Assembly: GCA_964036315.1 (NCBI GenBank)
Contig: OZ038496.1
Span: 20,038,185 to 20,102,184 of the forward strand
Direction of reading: 5' to 3'
Source: Acanthosepion esculentum
Lineage: Eukaryota > Mollusca > Cephalopoda > Sepiida > Sepiidae
DNA length: 64,000 bases
The notes beneath the pieces are model-generated. The model saw only the letters and a list, made by a program, of their open reading frames with translations, did not search any database and was not told the DNA's origin. Shown one piece after another: positions 45,695-56,527 of the stretch; positions within the stretch are counted from its first letter, which is position 1, and the number at the start of each line of letters is the position of its first letter. Position numbers and translations under genes: made by a program.

Positions 45695-46330
45695 TTTTTT
45701 AATCATTTCACCCCAAGCAAGGTAATAAAGCCACTAAGATGCAAGGGGGGTTACTGAGTATGAAACAATATGAGAAAAACAAGAACATTATTTAGGAGAG
45801 AGAACAATAAAAGAACAGGAATTAAAAAGATAGAAGATAACAATTGTTATTGCATTTAAATTTTTGAAGATCAAAGCAAGAATCCAGAAGAGGCTACAAG
45901 CAAGAAAAGAAACTGTTAGGATAGAATTTATGGTTATATTTACCAATTTCAACAGTGAAATGATGAAACCTATCAGCCAATCTAGTACTGCACTTAAATT
46001 TATAAAATAGGTATCAAATAGAAAAGCTTATCAGAATGATTACCATAAAAATAATTATAGAAAAACATACTGAAGCCAAGATGCCATGTCAGTACTGACA
46101 CCATTGCAGAGTCTTCTTTGGATTTTATCAAGAATATTTAAATACAAAACATAAGCACTAGACCAGATATGACAGCAATATTCAATGCCTGGACAAATGG
46201 TAAACTTATTAATGTGCAAGATAGATTTGAGTGGGAAAAATTGTCTAGCACGGCACAGTGAACAGACTTTCATAGAAGCAGACCTAATAATTGATTCAAC
46301 TTTCAACTGATTCAATCTTTCCACTTAAAA
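45695..46330 (-). mobile_element. LINE A C-terminal region and 3' end, minus strand
   Basis: Minus frame 46324-46055 reads 'SASMKVCSLCRARQFFPLKS', then 'ILHINKFTICPGIEYCCHIW', then 'LDKIQRRLCNGVSTDMASWL'. These are the blocks after the reverse transcriptase in LINE A. The 3' end at 45700 carries 'caccccaagcaaggtaat', the reverse of the terminal phrase. It stands head to head with the plus-strand LINE A at 46805. Confidence 0.85.
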
Positions 46331-46589
46331 CCTTAGTCTGAGAAGGTGCAATGAGTCAATCTACTGGAGGTTAGCATCAGCCATGTTGATGGAGGGTAAA
46401 AAGGTTTTTGAAGATTTATTAAAAAATATTAAGAAACAAAAAAATCAATTAATAATTAAAAAACGATCAGTAAATAAAGAAAAATGACAGTAAGGCTTCA
46501 ACAGCAGCAACAGTAAGAAAAGAAAAATCACATTGAATGCAATCAAGGTTTAAGGCTCTGAGTTCATTGCTCAGGATTGTGTATGAAAG

Positions 46590-46690
46590 CAGTGGTTCAT
46601 GAATTTGGTTACATAGTAATTGTGAGTTCAATCCCTAGGTTGGGTAGTGCAAACTTAGACTCAGTAGTTTTCGGGCAAGTAATACTGCTC
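46590..46690 (+). mobile_element. SINE S2, 5' half (split by a LINE)
   Basis: 'atgaatttggttacatagta', then 'attgtgagttcaatccctag', then 'gggcaagtaatactg'. The matching 3' half is at 47485-47600. Confidence 0.7.
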
Positions 46691-46804
46691 TCTATTAATC
46701 ACCACAGAGATCCTTCCCTGTCCCCCATTAGAATGTCTGACGCTTAACTTCTCGAGAGCACTTCTCTGCGGATGCTCGGTCTCACATTGACTGCTGACCT
46801 GAGA

Positions 46805-47480
46805 TAGAACAAATACATTGAGTCAATTGCTTCATCCACCGCAAGGAAAATTGGCTCCCTGTGCCGCACCAGGAAATTTTTCTCCCCGGAATCGATCCTT
46901 CAAATCTACAAATCAACCATTCGCCCTTGCATGGAGTATTGCTGCCATATATAGTCTGGAGCCCCCTATGTTTGCCTTGGGGTTCTTGATAAGATCCAGA
47001 GACAGATATGCAATGTAATTGGCCCTGATCTGGCATCTCATCTGCAGTCGCTCTCTCACAGATGTGCCGTCGCCTCTCTCTGTCTTTTCTTTCATGGTAA
47101 TTGCTCCAATGAGGTGCTTTCACTGGTTCCCAGACTTCATGAATTCAAGCGTCCTACAAGGCTGGCATCCCACTCTTGCTCTTTCACTGTTGAAACTGTT
47201 AAATTTAGCCATCTCTTCTACTCCAATAGCTTCATATCTCGCACCTCTCGCTTGTGGAACTCCCTTCCCTATTCCTGTTTCCCTGACAGCTATAATCTCT
47301 AACTGTTCAAATGTAATGTCAATTGACATCTCCAGTTGCCTTGATCTGTCCACTGTTCTTCTCCTCATCCTTTCCTCTATCACTCCTATCTGCTCTTCCT
47401 CCAAACCTTCTTTAACCCCTTGCATGCTAGTGGCTTCCCGCCTTGCTTGGGGTGAAATGCTTAAAGAAAAAAATAAAATA
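46805..47480 (+). mobile_element. LINE A C-terminal region and 3' end, plus strand
   Basis: Translation in shifting frames gives a 'KIGSLC..R.FFSP' block, then 'CCHI', then 'LDKIQRQICNVIGPDLASHL', then 'LVPRLHEFKRPTRLA', then 'SRLWNSLPYSCFP'. It ends with 'ttgcatgctagtggcttccc', 'gccttgcttggggtgaaatg' and an A-rich tail. It is one of the best-preserved C-termini of the family here. Frame breaks make it a pseudogene. Confidence 0.88.
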
Positions 47481-47484
47481 AAAT

Positions 47485-47600
47485 AAGACCCAAACAAGAT
47501 ATCCTTAGACATGGGCAGCCGAATAAGAACAACCTAACTCTGTTGATTAAATAAAGGGCTCCATTTGAAATTCGCTGAAGGTTGATAAGCTGTCAAAAAT
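47485..47600 (+). mobile_element. SINE S2, 3' half
   Basis: 'gatatccttagacatgggca', then 'ctgttgattaaataaagggc', then 'aaattcgctgaaggttgata'. These are the S2 words that follow the 46590-46690 half in uninterrupted copies. Confidence 0.65.
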
Positions 47601-47859
47601 CAATCAATCAATCAATCAGTATGTATGTGCATGGATATGTATTCCATGGTAAGTTTTTCACTGCTACTGCTTGGTTAAATATTTGTAGCAGAGTGTTTAC
47701 CCATTGCTCACTCATTTTCTGTTGTGACATACCAGTGACAAGTCATTTTCTTCAGATATCTGGGTATAGAATAAAATATAAGAATTCATGCCATTCCCAA
47801 AGATATAAATGCAAAGTTAATGTAAGTTACTTTTTTTCCTTTTTTTTTAAAAATAAAAT

Positions 47860-48130
47860 TTACTCTATACAAAACCCAAGTGCCACTCAAGGTAGAGAGT
47901 TACTGATTGAGGTATGTGATGTTAAAGTAAAAGAAAGATTTAGGAAGTGAAGATTATGAGGATATAAAGGATAGATAACAATGGACCCTAGACATGAAGA
48001 GGTTAAGAGTGTAGTTTTCAGGGAAGCATCCATGTGGGAGTCTGTTCCATAAAGTAGTGTTTCTTCAGAAGAACCTTTCTGAATGGAACATCCTTCTTAC
48101 CAAAGCAATATAAAGCGAATGAGGTTGACT
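47860..48130 (-). mobile_element. LINE B 3' end, minus strand
   Basis: 'aaacccaagtgccactcaag', 'gtagagagttactgattgag', then 'agacatgaagaggttaagag', then 'gggaagcatccatgtgggag' match 29310-29450. Confidence 0.7.
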
Positions 48131-48249
48131 CAACCTTGTGAATGTAGCAAGGTGAAAGCCAATATTTAAATGCATTTTGTCAATCTTATTTTCTGTGTTG
48201 AACATGTGTAACCTCTGTGTTCATAAATGCACAAAAATGTTAAAATATC

Positions 48250-48485
48250 ATAACTACCTGCCTAATAACGTTTTGGTCCTCCATGTTCCCACAAAACATA
48301 TCTTAACCAATCATGGACTCTACAAAACAGTTTCCTCAAGGATTTGATGTCATCATATTAACAACAGATCCTTTAATTTCTTCAAGTTATTTAGTGAAAG
48401 TTCTATAAATGGAACTTGTTGGTTCAACATATTCTGTAAGGGGTCAGTGGGATTGAGATCTAGGAAGTTTTGTTGGCCAAATTGT
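48250..48485 (-). mobile_element. Tc1-like transposase C-terminal fragment
   Basis: The minus strand gives a D-L-N-P-type stretch ('NFLDLNPTDPLQNMLNQQ'), then 'LKKLKDLL', and near 48260 'FVGTWRTKTLL'. These correspond to the third catalytic block and terminal 'SM.RR....GG.TKY' end of Tc1 transposases, heavily broken. The Glu expected after DLNPI is not present. Confidence 0.5.
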
Positions 48486-48597
48486 TTTTAGAGATGAGGA
48501 ATTATCATTATTTACACTATTTACATATGGACTGTTATTCCCGTTTTTGTTGTTAGGTTTAAGGTTCCAAGTTCTACACAGAGAATTGTCATAGAGG

Positions 48598-48900
48598 AGA
48601 CTAGCATAGTGGATTAAAGTGTTGGTTCATGAATTTGATGCCATAGCAATTGTGAGTTCAATCAGACAACATATACTTGGAAACAGGGGAAAGTAATAAC
48701 TGAGCAGTACTAAAAATGAGAACTAGATGAGATATCCCTAGACATGGGCAGTGCATTGAGAAGTCTAACCCCAAAGATTAAGTAAAGTGTTCAGTTCAGA
48801 ATTCCCTGTAGGTTACACAGAATGGTGAACATAAAGGCTGGAGCACACAACGGCCAAAACATAATGAAAACAATAACAAAGTTGAGGACAATAAATCGCA
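48598..48900 (+). mobile_element. SINE S2, plus strand, near full length
   Basis: 'catagtggattaaagtgttg', then 'gtgagttcaatc', then 'gagatatccctagacatggg', then 'gattaagtaaagtgttcag', then 'cacacaacggccaaaacat'. The head, centre and tail are all present, which makes it a useful reference for the family. Confidence 0.75.
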
Positions 48901-49004
48901 TTAAAATCCTGTAAAATCAATGTATTTCAACATTGGTCTCATTTTGTATTGCTATAGTAGTTATACAAAGCAAAACACTTCAGCTGAGTACTTAGTTGCC
49001 ATCA

Positions 49005-49320
49005 TAGTCAGTCAGTTATGTGCCATGTGTGACACACACTTAGGCTGTCATGTATCTTTCAATACATGACTGACGAGGCAGATTTTTTCCCTGCAGTAGG
49101 TTACCATTTCTTTCTGCAGTAGACCAGTTGCCATCCAAGACTATAGAACCCGGTATGTCCTGCTATTTACCCATAGCGAGGCAGGGAGAAGAAGTGGATT
49201 CATACCTTTCCCAAGGGTATTAGCATGTAAGTTAATGTAATGGATTCAACGGGAATTCGAACTCAGTTCTCTGATTCCTCAGTCCAAGCCGCTATCCATT
49301 ACTTTGCCATGCTTCCATCA
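49005..49320 (-). mobile_element. SINE S1, minus strand, near full length
   Basis: Tail 'gtgccatgtgtgacacacac', then 'cagtaggttaccatttcttt', then 'ctgctatttacccatagc'. The reverse box B is 'gggaattcgaactcagttc' and the reverse box A side is 'gctatccattactttgcc'. Best-preserved minus copy. Confidence 0.82.
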
Positions 49321-49583
49321 TAAGGTGTATGGGATATTTTATATGTTGATTATTATCATTTTGTTCCACCAATGGCGTTTCTAGTTTGTTTCTGCAAGAG
49401 AATATTATTTCTCTGCACTTGATCCAGACATTGAACTTATGATCTGTAGATAACAGCAACTCCTATGTCTGGATGTGGTTAGTTACCCATCATCTCATGG
49501 TCATGAGTTCAATCCCTGGATAAGGTGGAGTGAAATATATACTGTGGTTCCATAAGAATGGACAAAAAATGCAAATAATGCCA

Positions 49584-49739
49584 ACTCATCAAGAATTAAC
49601 CCTAAAAACAAAAATTCCTCAAACTCATCAAGAATTAACCCTAAAAACAAAAATTCCTCAAACTCATCAAGAATTAACCCTAAAAACAAAAATTCCTCAA
49701 ACTCATCAAGAATTACCCTAAAAACAAAAATTTCTGCAA
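49584..49739. repeat. 39-bp minisatellite, four units
   Basis: The unit begins 'actcatcaagaattaaccct' and ends 'aaaattcctcaa'. Starts are at 49584, 49623, 49662 and 49701. The last unit has a 1-bp deletion, which ends the plus-strand frame. Both strands are open because 39 is a multiple of three. Confidence 0.95.
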
Positions 49740-50200
49740 GTTCATGCATTGAATATTTCTGCCATATCTGATCTGGTGCTCCTGTTATATATCTCAAGAT
49801 TCTTACAAAATCCATACAAGGGTCAGTAATGTAATCAACCCTGCCTTTTTATAAATATTTTCATAGCAATTGTTCTGATGGGCTTTCCACCTTGTTACCC
49901 CAGCTGCATGAATTTAACTGCTTTACTAGACTGGAAACCAAATCTCACTGTTTTACTGCTGAAGTAGTAAAATGTAACTGTTCTATTCTATTAGTTTCTT
50001 TTCTCACACTTCTCACCTGTAGAATTTGCTTACATGTCAACTACAATTTTCAAAAATTTAAATGTATCTTCTGGCTTCCTGAATCCTGTTCTGTTATTGC
50101 TTGTATCCTCATTAAAGTCTTCTCTTCGATATTAAGTAACCCCTTGCATCTTAGTGGCATTATTGCTCTGCTTAGGGTGAATGGATTTTAAAAAAATACA
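49740..50200 (+). mobile_element. LINE A 3' end, plus strand
   Basis: 'ttcatgcattgaatatttct' (C.EYFC block), then 'tttcatagcaattgttctga', then 'caactacaattttcaaaaat', then 'ccccttgcatcttagtggca', then A-rich tail. It starts directly at the end of the 39-bp minisatellite. Confidence 0.82.
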
Positions 50201-50224
50201 GCAGCTATTTTTTCAATACACTAC

Positions 50225-50700
50225 AATCCAAAAATTTTAGGGAACACCTGGTATTTTTTTTTAATTGGCTCAAAAAGTACTTTAAATAAGAGAAAATTAT
50301 TATACATGGTTAAAAAAAAAATTGACACACATTGTTTTTTATCAGAAATTTTATTATGATGTAAAGAAAAAAAGTATTTTAGGAGTAAATTTTGCTCTGG
50401 TCAAAATATCCTCCTTTAGTCTTCATTACTGCAGCACAAATTTTTGGCATTCATTGCAAACGTTTTTCAAAGTATAAGATTGATAATTGATTCCATTCTT
50501 TTTTCAATGACTCTAAGAGCTCTTTTTCATTTCTTTTCACTCTTCTTTCAAGTTCATCCCATGTTAATTCTTCAAACTTTTGAACTGTAGAGTATGTTTT
50601 TCCATTTGGAACCATTCTGCTAAAAATCCTGGATACAATTTACTGCCATTTTTTTCCTTGACACAAATATCTCAGAAATAGTGTGAGCAGAATGAGGTCA
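50225..50700 (-). mobile_element. Tc1/mariner-superfamily element, C-terminal transposase remnant
   Basis: Minus-strand translation gives 'GKTYSTVQKFEELTWDELER', then 'ELLESLKKEWNQLS', then 'MPKICAAVMKTKGGYFDQSK'. This is the usual end of a Tc1-like transposase (the L..AW..I....L..SMPRI..VI..KGG.. region). The plus-strand sequence at 50230, 'aatccaaaaattttagggaa', looks like the terminal inverted repeat on that side. The other terminus and the catalytic core were not found. Confidence 0.65.
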
Positions 50701-51600
50701 AGAAGAAAGATATTACTTATAATATAGGCTGACTACCATTATCTTAGTGATAAATATAGCAAAAGAATATTACATATAGATGAACTTCTATAGGTCAGTC
50801 ATTAGATTCAAAGAACAAATGACAATTAGTACAAAATATGTGGAAATAATTCTGCCTGACAGAACACAATAGGCTTGTCAAATTCATTTGTGTGAAGAAC
50901 TCCTTTAAGAATTTAAAAAATGATAATTAAATAATACTTTAAGTGGTTTTTCAGAAAAATCATAAAAAAACTATTTCCAATTCATAAAATCTATTGGACA
51001 ATTTCAAGGCTTTTAAGAACTTAAAATCAATTCAATTTTGGAGAGGAGAAACATTTTTATTGTTCATTTTTTTAAAACATTTCTACTAAATGTATTTTAA
51101 AGATAAAATTTTATTTCTTGAGATATAAATTTCCCATCTTACATATTTTTATTCTTTACTTGCTGTATAAAATGCACTTTTTAAGTGAATCATTTTAGCA
51201 ACATCAATTATTTTTCTCAGGTTGTAAACCAAAAAAAAAAAAAAGTGCCTTTATGAATTTTAATTGTTTTAAATGTGGGAAACAGTTTTAGAAATTGCCC
51301 AGAGAGTAATATTTTGAATCTTATCAAATTGCCCGGCTAAAAACAAAAACAAACAAACAAATCCTGTTCACATAATTAAACACACTATTCTCAGAAAAAA
51401 ATAAAGACAATATTCATTATTAGCATAGTATCCATAAAAAATGACAGATAATTTATATGTGCATTTGTATCTAGAACAGATTAACTGTGCATATATGTAC
51501 ATATATAAATAAAATATTGTACATTGAGTACTAATGCTGATGATTGCATCATGCATGAAACTCAAGAGTTGTGATACCAGTGAGGAAAAATATGTATATT
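50701..51600. other. No gene recognised
   Basis: AT-rich sequence with no supported feature. Confidence 0.4.
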
Positions 51601-51602
51601 TA

Positions 51603-51605
<3 letters not shown>

Positions 51606-51672
<67 letters not shown>

Positions 51673-51795
51673 AAAGACAAAAGGGTAACTTTTCCTAACC
51701 AACGTGTTTTGTCCTCTGAGGAACTTTATCAAGGTAAATCAATTTTTCATATTGTCCTTTCACAGATATAATCTGAAATTTTTACATGCACACAC

Positions 51796-51830
<35 letters not shown>
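51606..51830 (+). repeat. (TA)n, repeat R5 copy 3, then (CA)n
   Basis: (TA)n at 51606-51668. R5 at 51660-51760 ('aaaaaagacaaaagggtaac', then 'tgtcctctgaggaactttat', then 'caaggtaaat'). (CA)n at about 51782-51830. Confidence 0.8.
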
Positions 51831-51831
<1 letters not shown>

Positions 51832-51859
51832 ATTTTATGTGTAGGTATGTATGTATATA

Positions 51860-52110
51860 GTAGGTTATGCATTGTTTTTCTTTGTCCCTATTACTTTCAG
51901 TCTGTCCTGTGAGTATCTAATTTTCCAAGCCCTTTTTCATCATTATGTGCCCTAGAAATTCCAATTCTCTCAATGTTTAAGTAAACAGATGGTGGAACAA
52001 GATTTAGGAGAAATAACAACATGAAAAGTTTATGAAAAGGACAAAGGACAGGAAATTGTGGAGAGCCATGATCACCAATGTCCTAAAGAGATACTGCGTA
52101 TAGGATGAGA
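51860..52110. mobile_element. LINE C fragments joined in opposite orientations
   Basis: 51860-51975 is LINE C on the minus strand ('gtcctgtgagtatctaattt', 'tccaagccctttttcatcat'). 51978-52110 is LINE C on the plus strand ('agatggtggaacaagattta', 'gacaggaaattgtggagagc'). The join is abrupt. Confidence 0.65.
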
Positions 52111-52384
52111 AGGATCATTTATAACAGTGATAATTACAGAGTTACTTTTTGTTTTTTTGTACTGCGTTTTTTCCTCTTTTGTTGTTATTTGTGCCTAACA
52201 GTTTGTGAAGAATTTGAGAGAAAACGTTTTGTCTGTTTTCTCACACAATATTCTTTTTGCTTTCCTGTTTTTGTTCTGTCTTCTCTGGAATGTAAGAATT
52301 TGAGCTGTTAAGTCTGATATAAGTAAGACCTAAGTCTCTCTTTGTAATATAATATATATTGTTGGATATACATTCTCACAAGAA

Positions 52385-53680
52385 GAACTGGTACATGAGA
52401 AATAAAGGAAGAAAAAAGTACAAAGAGAGAAAAATGATAAAAAAGAAAGACAAATCACAAAGAAAAATATGCAAGAGGAAAGAAAAAGCAGAAATGAAAG
52501 AGAATGAAAAAATGAAAGAAAAAAAGGCTAAAATAAAAATTGTGTTGTTAGCGTGAAAAAATAAGAAGAAAATGAAGAGAAAGGGAATGAGGAAATAAAA
52601 GTAACAAAAAATAAATGAGGACAGGAAAGAAGAAAATAAAAGAATAAAATATTTTGTGGTCAAGATAAAAGAATGATATTTTTAAGAATGAAAAAAGGAA
52701 AAGAAGAAAAAACTTTTCCAAGACAATATTTTGAAAAAGAACAAGGTATGGTGAAAATTGAAAATATTAAGTGAAAGTGAAATAGAGAAATAGAAAGACT
52801 GAAACAGAGAAAAACAAAGAGAGACTAAAAGAAGTGAGTTATGGAAAGAAATACAAGAAAATAGGTAAAGGAAGATAAAGAGGAACAATGAGAGAGGGAA
52901 AGAAAAGAAAGAGATAAGGAAATACTGAGAGAAATAAAAGAAAAAATGAGATAAAAAAAATATTGAGAGTAACAGTGTGAATGAGACAAAGAAAAAATTA
53001 CAGGAACAGTGAGAAAGAAGAAAAAAGAAAGAGATAAAGTGAGAGGAACAATGAGAGAGGTGAGGAAAATAAAGAGATAAAGAAAGACTGAGAATAATAG
53101 TGAGAGAAAGAAAAGAACGAGATAAAGAAAAACTGTGAGGAACAGTGAGTGAGGAAAAGGAAGGAATAAAAAAATTGAAAAGGACAATGAGCAGGAAAGA
53201 GAAAAGTGTTAAAGAGAGAATGAGAGGGACAGTGAAAGAGAGAGAAAATCAAAAAAGGTGAAGAAAGATTGGGAGTAACAGTATGTGTGAGAGAGATAGA
53301 GAAAGAAAGAAATGAAAGTGATGAAGAAAAATTGAGAGGGAAAGACAGGAAGTGAAAGAAAAGGAAAAGATGAAGAAAGACTGAAAGGAACATTGAGGGT
53401 GGGAGGGAGAGAGAATGAAAACAAAGGGGTAACAATAAGATTGAGAGAGAGAGAGAGAGAGAGAGATGCCAACTGTTTGAGAATGCCGAGAGCATTAAGA
53501 TAACAGCTTCCAATCTGACACAGGAAATGGAAAGTAGACTGAGCTCATGGCTCTGGGACAGTGAGTGAGTGAGAGAGATGGGAAAAAAGGAAAAGATAAA
53601 AATTGGGAAGAACAATGAGAGAAAAAAAGAAAGATATAAAGAAATACTGAGGGGGACAGTGAAAGAGGTTATTCTGGTCA
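52385..53680 (+). repeat. 1.3-kb purine-rich strand with degenerate 45-55-bp repeats
   Basis: The plus strand is overwhelmingly A and G. From about 52820, a loose unit recurs: 'aaagaaagagataaagaaag', then 'actgagaggaacagtgagag'. A pure (GA)n run lies at 53442-53466. Minus frames of up to 228 codons rich in Ser/Phe/Leu are by-products. The tract ends where a mariner remnant begins. Confidence 0.9.
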
Positions 53681-54010
53681 CCAACTACAGGGACACAGAA
53701 ATAGCCAATTTTTTGAAAATGGTTAAATCCTTCATGTTCAAGGTCAGGAAATAGCTGGAGACCTCTGGTAGGATTGTGTCATCCCTGCCCAAGAGAAAGA
53801 AACATTTTAAATGGCCAAACATTGTAAGAACAGCAGTGTTTTTCCACATCTGGTACAATTCCTGAATGATGTGGAGATGGCAATTCATGTTCAAGAAGAG
53901 AACCATATGAACCAATTGAAGTTATTGCTGAACAAGTACAAACACTTTAAAGAGATTGGTAGGCTTTAGTTCTTCTCTGACGAGAAGAACTTCAACAGGG
54001 CCAGAAGGGG
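53655..54010 (+). mobile_element. mariner transposase remnant
   Basis: Plus-strand pieces read 'VTNYRDTEIANFLKMVKSFM', then 'FKVRK' (helix-turn-helix region), then 'LPKRKKHF', and about 200 bp on 'FSSSLTRRTSTGP'. In the next frame the last piece is 'FFSDEKNFNRARRG', the block that carries the first catalytic Asp of mariner. Central parts are missing, with multiple stops and frame changes. Family assignment is by recall of the mariner consensus. Confidence 0.6.
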
Positions 54011-54019
54011 GCATTATGT

Positions 54020-54420
54020 AGATTCTATGACAAGTATTTTCATGGCAACTGTTCCAATGAGCTACTTCCGCTGGTTCCCAGACTGCATGAATTTAAGCTA
54101 CCAGGCTGGCATCTCGGTCCCACCCTTTCACTGTCAAAATGGTTAAATGTAACTGTCTCTTCTACTCAAACAGCTTCTTCTCCTGCACTTCCCATCTATG
54201 GAACTCCCTTCCCCTTACATGCTTCCCCAATCACTATAATCTTCAAATATTCAAGTGTAATGTCAATCGACATCTAACACCCTGATCTTGTTCCTTGTCC
54301 TTCTCTGTATCCTTTCCCCAAACATGCTTCTTTACTCTTGTTCTCAATTCTCTGTAACCCCTTGCATGCTAGTGGCACTCCTACCTTGCTTGGGGTGAAT
54401 TGCTTTCAAAAAAAAAAAAT
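54020..54420 (+). mobile_element. LINE A C-terminal region and 3' end, plus strand
   Basis: 'caagtattttcatggcaact', 'gttccaatgag' (FHGNCSNE block), then 'ctatggaactcccttcccct' (LWNSLP block), then 'taaccccttgcatgctagtg', 'ccttgcttggggtgaatt' and an A-run. It directly follows the mariner remnant. Confidence 0.87.
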
Positions 54421-54509
54421 GGTAAAATTTCCACACAGAAAACATAGAACATTTACTGACTGAACAGTCAGTATTTAAACAGTTTTTCATGAAATTAACC
54501 TTCTTATGT

Positions 54510-54720
54510 CTACTAAATATTATAGCTCTTTCTAATATTTACTTACAGTTTTTTTGTTTTTTTAACAGCTTGATTATATCACTATTTTCTCTTCCGGTTA
54601 TATGTCCTACCTATTTTTATTGTTGCTGCTGTTAAGTGTTCAAGTGATGTGGTTTTCATTATTTGGTAAAGCTCTTTATTTGCAATAGTATAGTACCGGC
54701 TTTGATGATGGATTGTCTTA
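54510..54720 (+). repeat. Dispersed repeat R4, copy 3
   Basis: 'ttgttgctgctgttaagtgt' and 'caagtgatgtggttttcatt', then 'atttggtaaagctctttatt'. See 24420-24690. A 26-bp word containing 'aaaaaggataagcatttaat' is duplicated in tandem just downstream, at about 54754-54802. Confidence 0.7.
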
Positions 54721-54891
54721 ATTACAGAAAAAGAATGGACATAATTAAAAGGGGGCAAAAAGGATAAGCATTTAATTGGCAAAAAGGATAAGCATTTAAT
54801 TGGAACCCCTAGTTCATTAGACTTGTGCTACATTCAGGCTTGAGTGGGTGTGCAGTTAAATACCTATAGATGGTCCTTTTGCTAATGTTTC

Positions 54892-55455
54892 TTTTAGTGC
54901 CAATGCAAGAGTCTTGTGGCTTCCCTCTGAATCTACTACATCTCAATTTTCAAAAGGTAGTATTCATATAAAATACAAATTTGATTGTAACCTAATTATA
55001 TACAATAATGGATAATATAGGTTTACAATTCAACTAGAAAAATAAATACAATGTATCTCTATAAAGATTGGTCATATTATAATGGATTATTCCCCCTTAA
55101 ATAAATCAGCAATGTTTCGCAGCAATTTTTAACATCTAACTCGTTAGAAAGTTCAATTTTAACACGTTCAACATTATAGATAAAAAATAGTAAATTTTAT
55201 ATAGTGTTTTTTTCAAGACTTGACATGAGTAAAACAAATTCACAGATTTGGACCCCCCCCCCCCGAATGACATCAAAATCCAAACATTTTTCATCCTTTA
55301 ACAGTCAGTCATGTTTAATTTAATTTGTAATGTATATAAATGTAGGTAGAAAACAAGAAGATGTTGATAAGATAGCAAGAGACACAAAGTACTACCTGGG
55401 ACCCCAAATCAGGCTTGGCTCCCCTGTCAAGGATTCAGGGGTAGTACACAGCAGC
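54892..55455 (+). repeat. 560-bp dispersed repeat R2, copy 2
   Basis: Matches 6103-6660 end to end. A C-run of 14 sits at about 55251-55264, where copy 1 has unrelated bases. Confidence 0.65.
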
Positions 55456-56055
55456 CCTAGTTTCTTTGAGAAATCAACTCATTTATCTTTCTGTGGCTTT
55501 CAAACTGGTTTCTATATCTGTGAAACTTGTATAAGTTGTGTCTCAATATAACTGAAAAATCCTGAATAATAACAATAAAAAGAAAAGGAGTATAAAAACA
55601 CATCTAAGCTTGTACATCTATTTCTTATTTGTTCAAACAAGTTCGATTAAAAAGAACCAACGAGGTCTATTTGTTTAAATTTTTATTGTATTTTTCCTAT
55701 TATCAAATAAGGTGTTGAGTATTGTGCTCAAAATTGTGGATAAACTGTTTGTACATCATCTTGTTTTATTGTTTTTTGAAGTACTTTCAACCATCTCAGA
55801 TCATTTTCAAGAACCAATGTGATGACTGTGTAAGAATACCGAAGGCGATTATCTGCCTTTGGTGGAGCTCAGTTACATGAGGCATGTGGCAGCTGCTTCA
55901 TGATGTCACTTCATACAGTGACAAGAGTGGCCAGTCATTCACTTTGTTTACAGCAGCCAAACCAAGCAGTTGCTTTTTTACCCTGGGCCAAATGGTCCTG
56001 GCTGAGGGATAAATCTGCCTCCCTAGCGGCTTACAAGCACATGATGCCATTTCAC
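55456..56055. other. No gene recognised
   Basis: Short overlapping frames on both strands without motifs. Confidence 0.35.
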
Positions 56056-56057
56056 TT

Positions 56058-56527
56058 TGGAAATATATCTTTCCTAAATACAGAAAGAAACTCCTGCTTA
56101 CAGTACTTAATTTGAGGAAACCCAAGACTTACTGTTTCCCCTTCATACAATATGTCCTCACCTGGGACATAGATGAATCTGGCCTGTTTGAATCTGGCCT
56201 CCTAAACATGCCTTCTCCAGATATAGGAGTATCTCTGTATTATATGTTAGAACCTTCCTTTTTGTCTCCTTACACTCTGCTTTGCTGTGTAGATATATAT
56301 GATATAGTTTTCTGCCTGGGACACGTGTATATATGTATATATAGTTCTGTGTATGTCTTACCAGTATAATAGTCTCTCTGAGAACAAAGTATATTGTCAT
56401 TCCTTTTCTATTCAGCCATTTCATTTCATCTGTGATAGTGTTATTACATCACGGATATAATAATGCCCATAATGGGAGAAATGGAAATGGGAGAATAAAT
56501 CTTTCTGCCATGTAAAGTCTCATTACA
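56058..56527 (+). mobile_element. LTR-like element, copy 2
   Basis: Matches 26240-26692 closely from 'gaggaaacccaaga' to the end 'ctcattaca'. Landmarks are 'acactctgctttgctgtgta', then 'gtctctctgagaacaaagta' and 'ggatataataatgcccataa'. The left boundary is uncertain. Confidence 0.55.

Noticed and set aside
46782..47512. Host genes suggested by overlapping frames of 113-155 codons on both strands
   Set aside because: The plus strand carries recognisable LINE A C-terminal blocks; the other frames are shadows of it.
52376..53684. Ser/Phe/Leu-rich minus frames that look like membrane proteins
   Set aside because: They are the pyrimidine-rich complement of a purine tract. Composition alone explains the hydrophobicity and length.
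55600..55830. SINE copy with a 'gaagtactttcaa' tail
   Set aside because: The tail style is suggestive, but no pol III boxes and no close second copy were seen.
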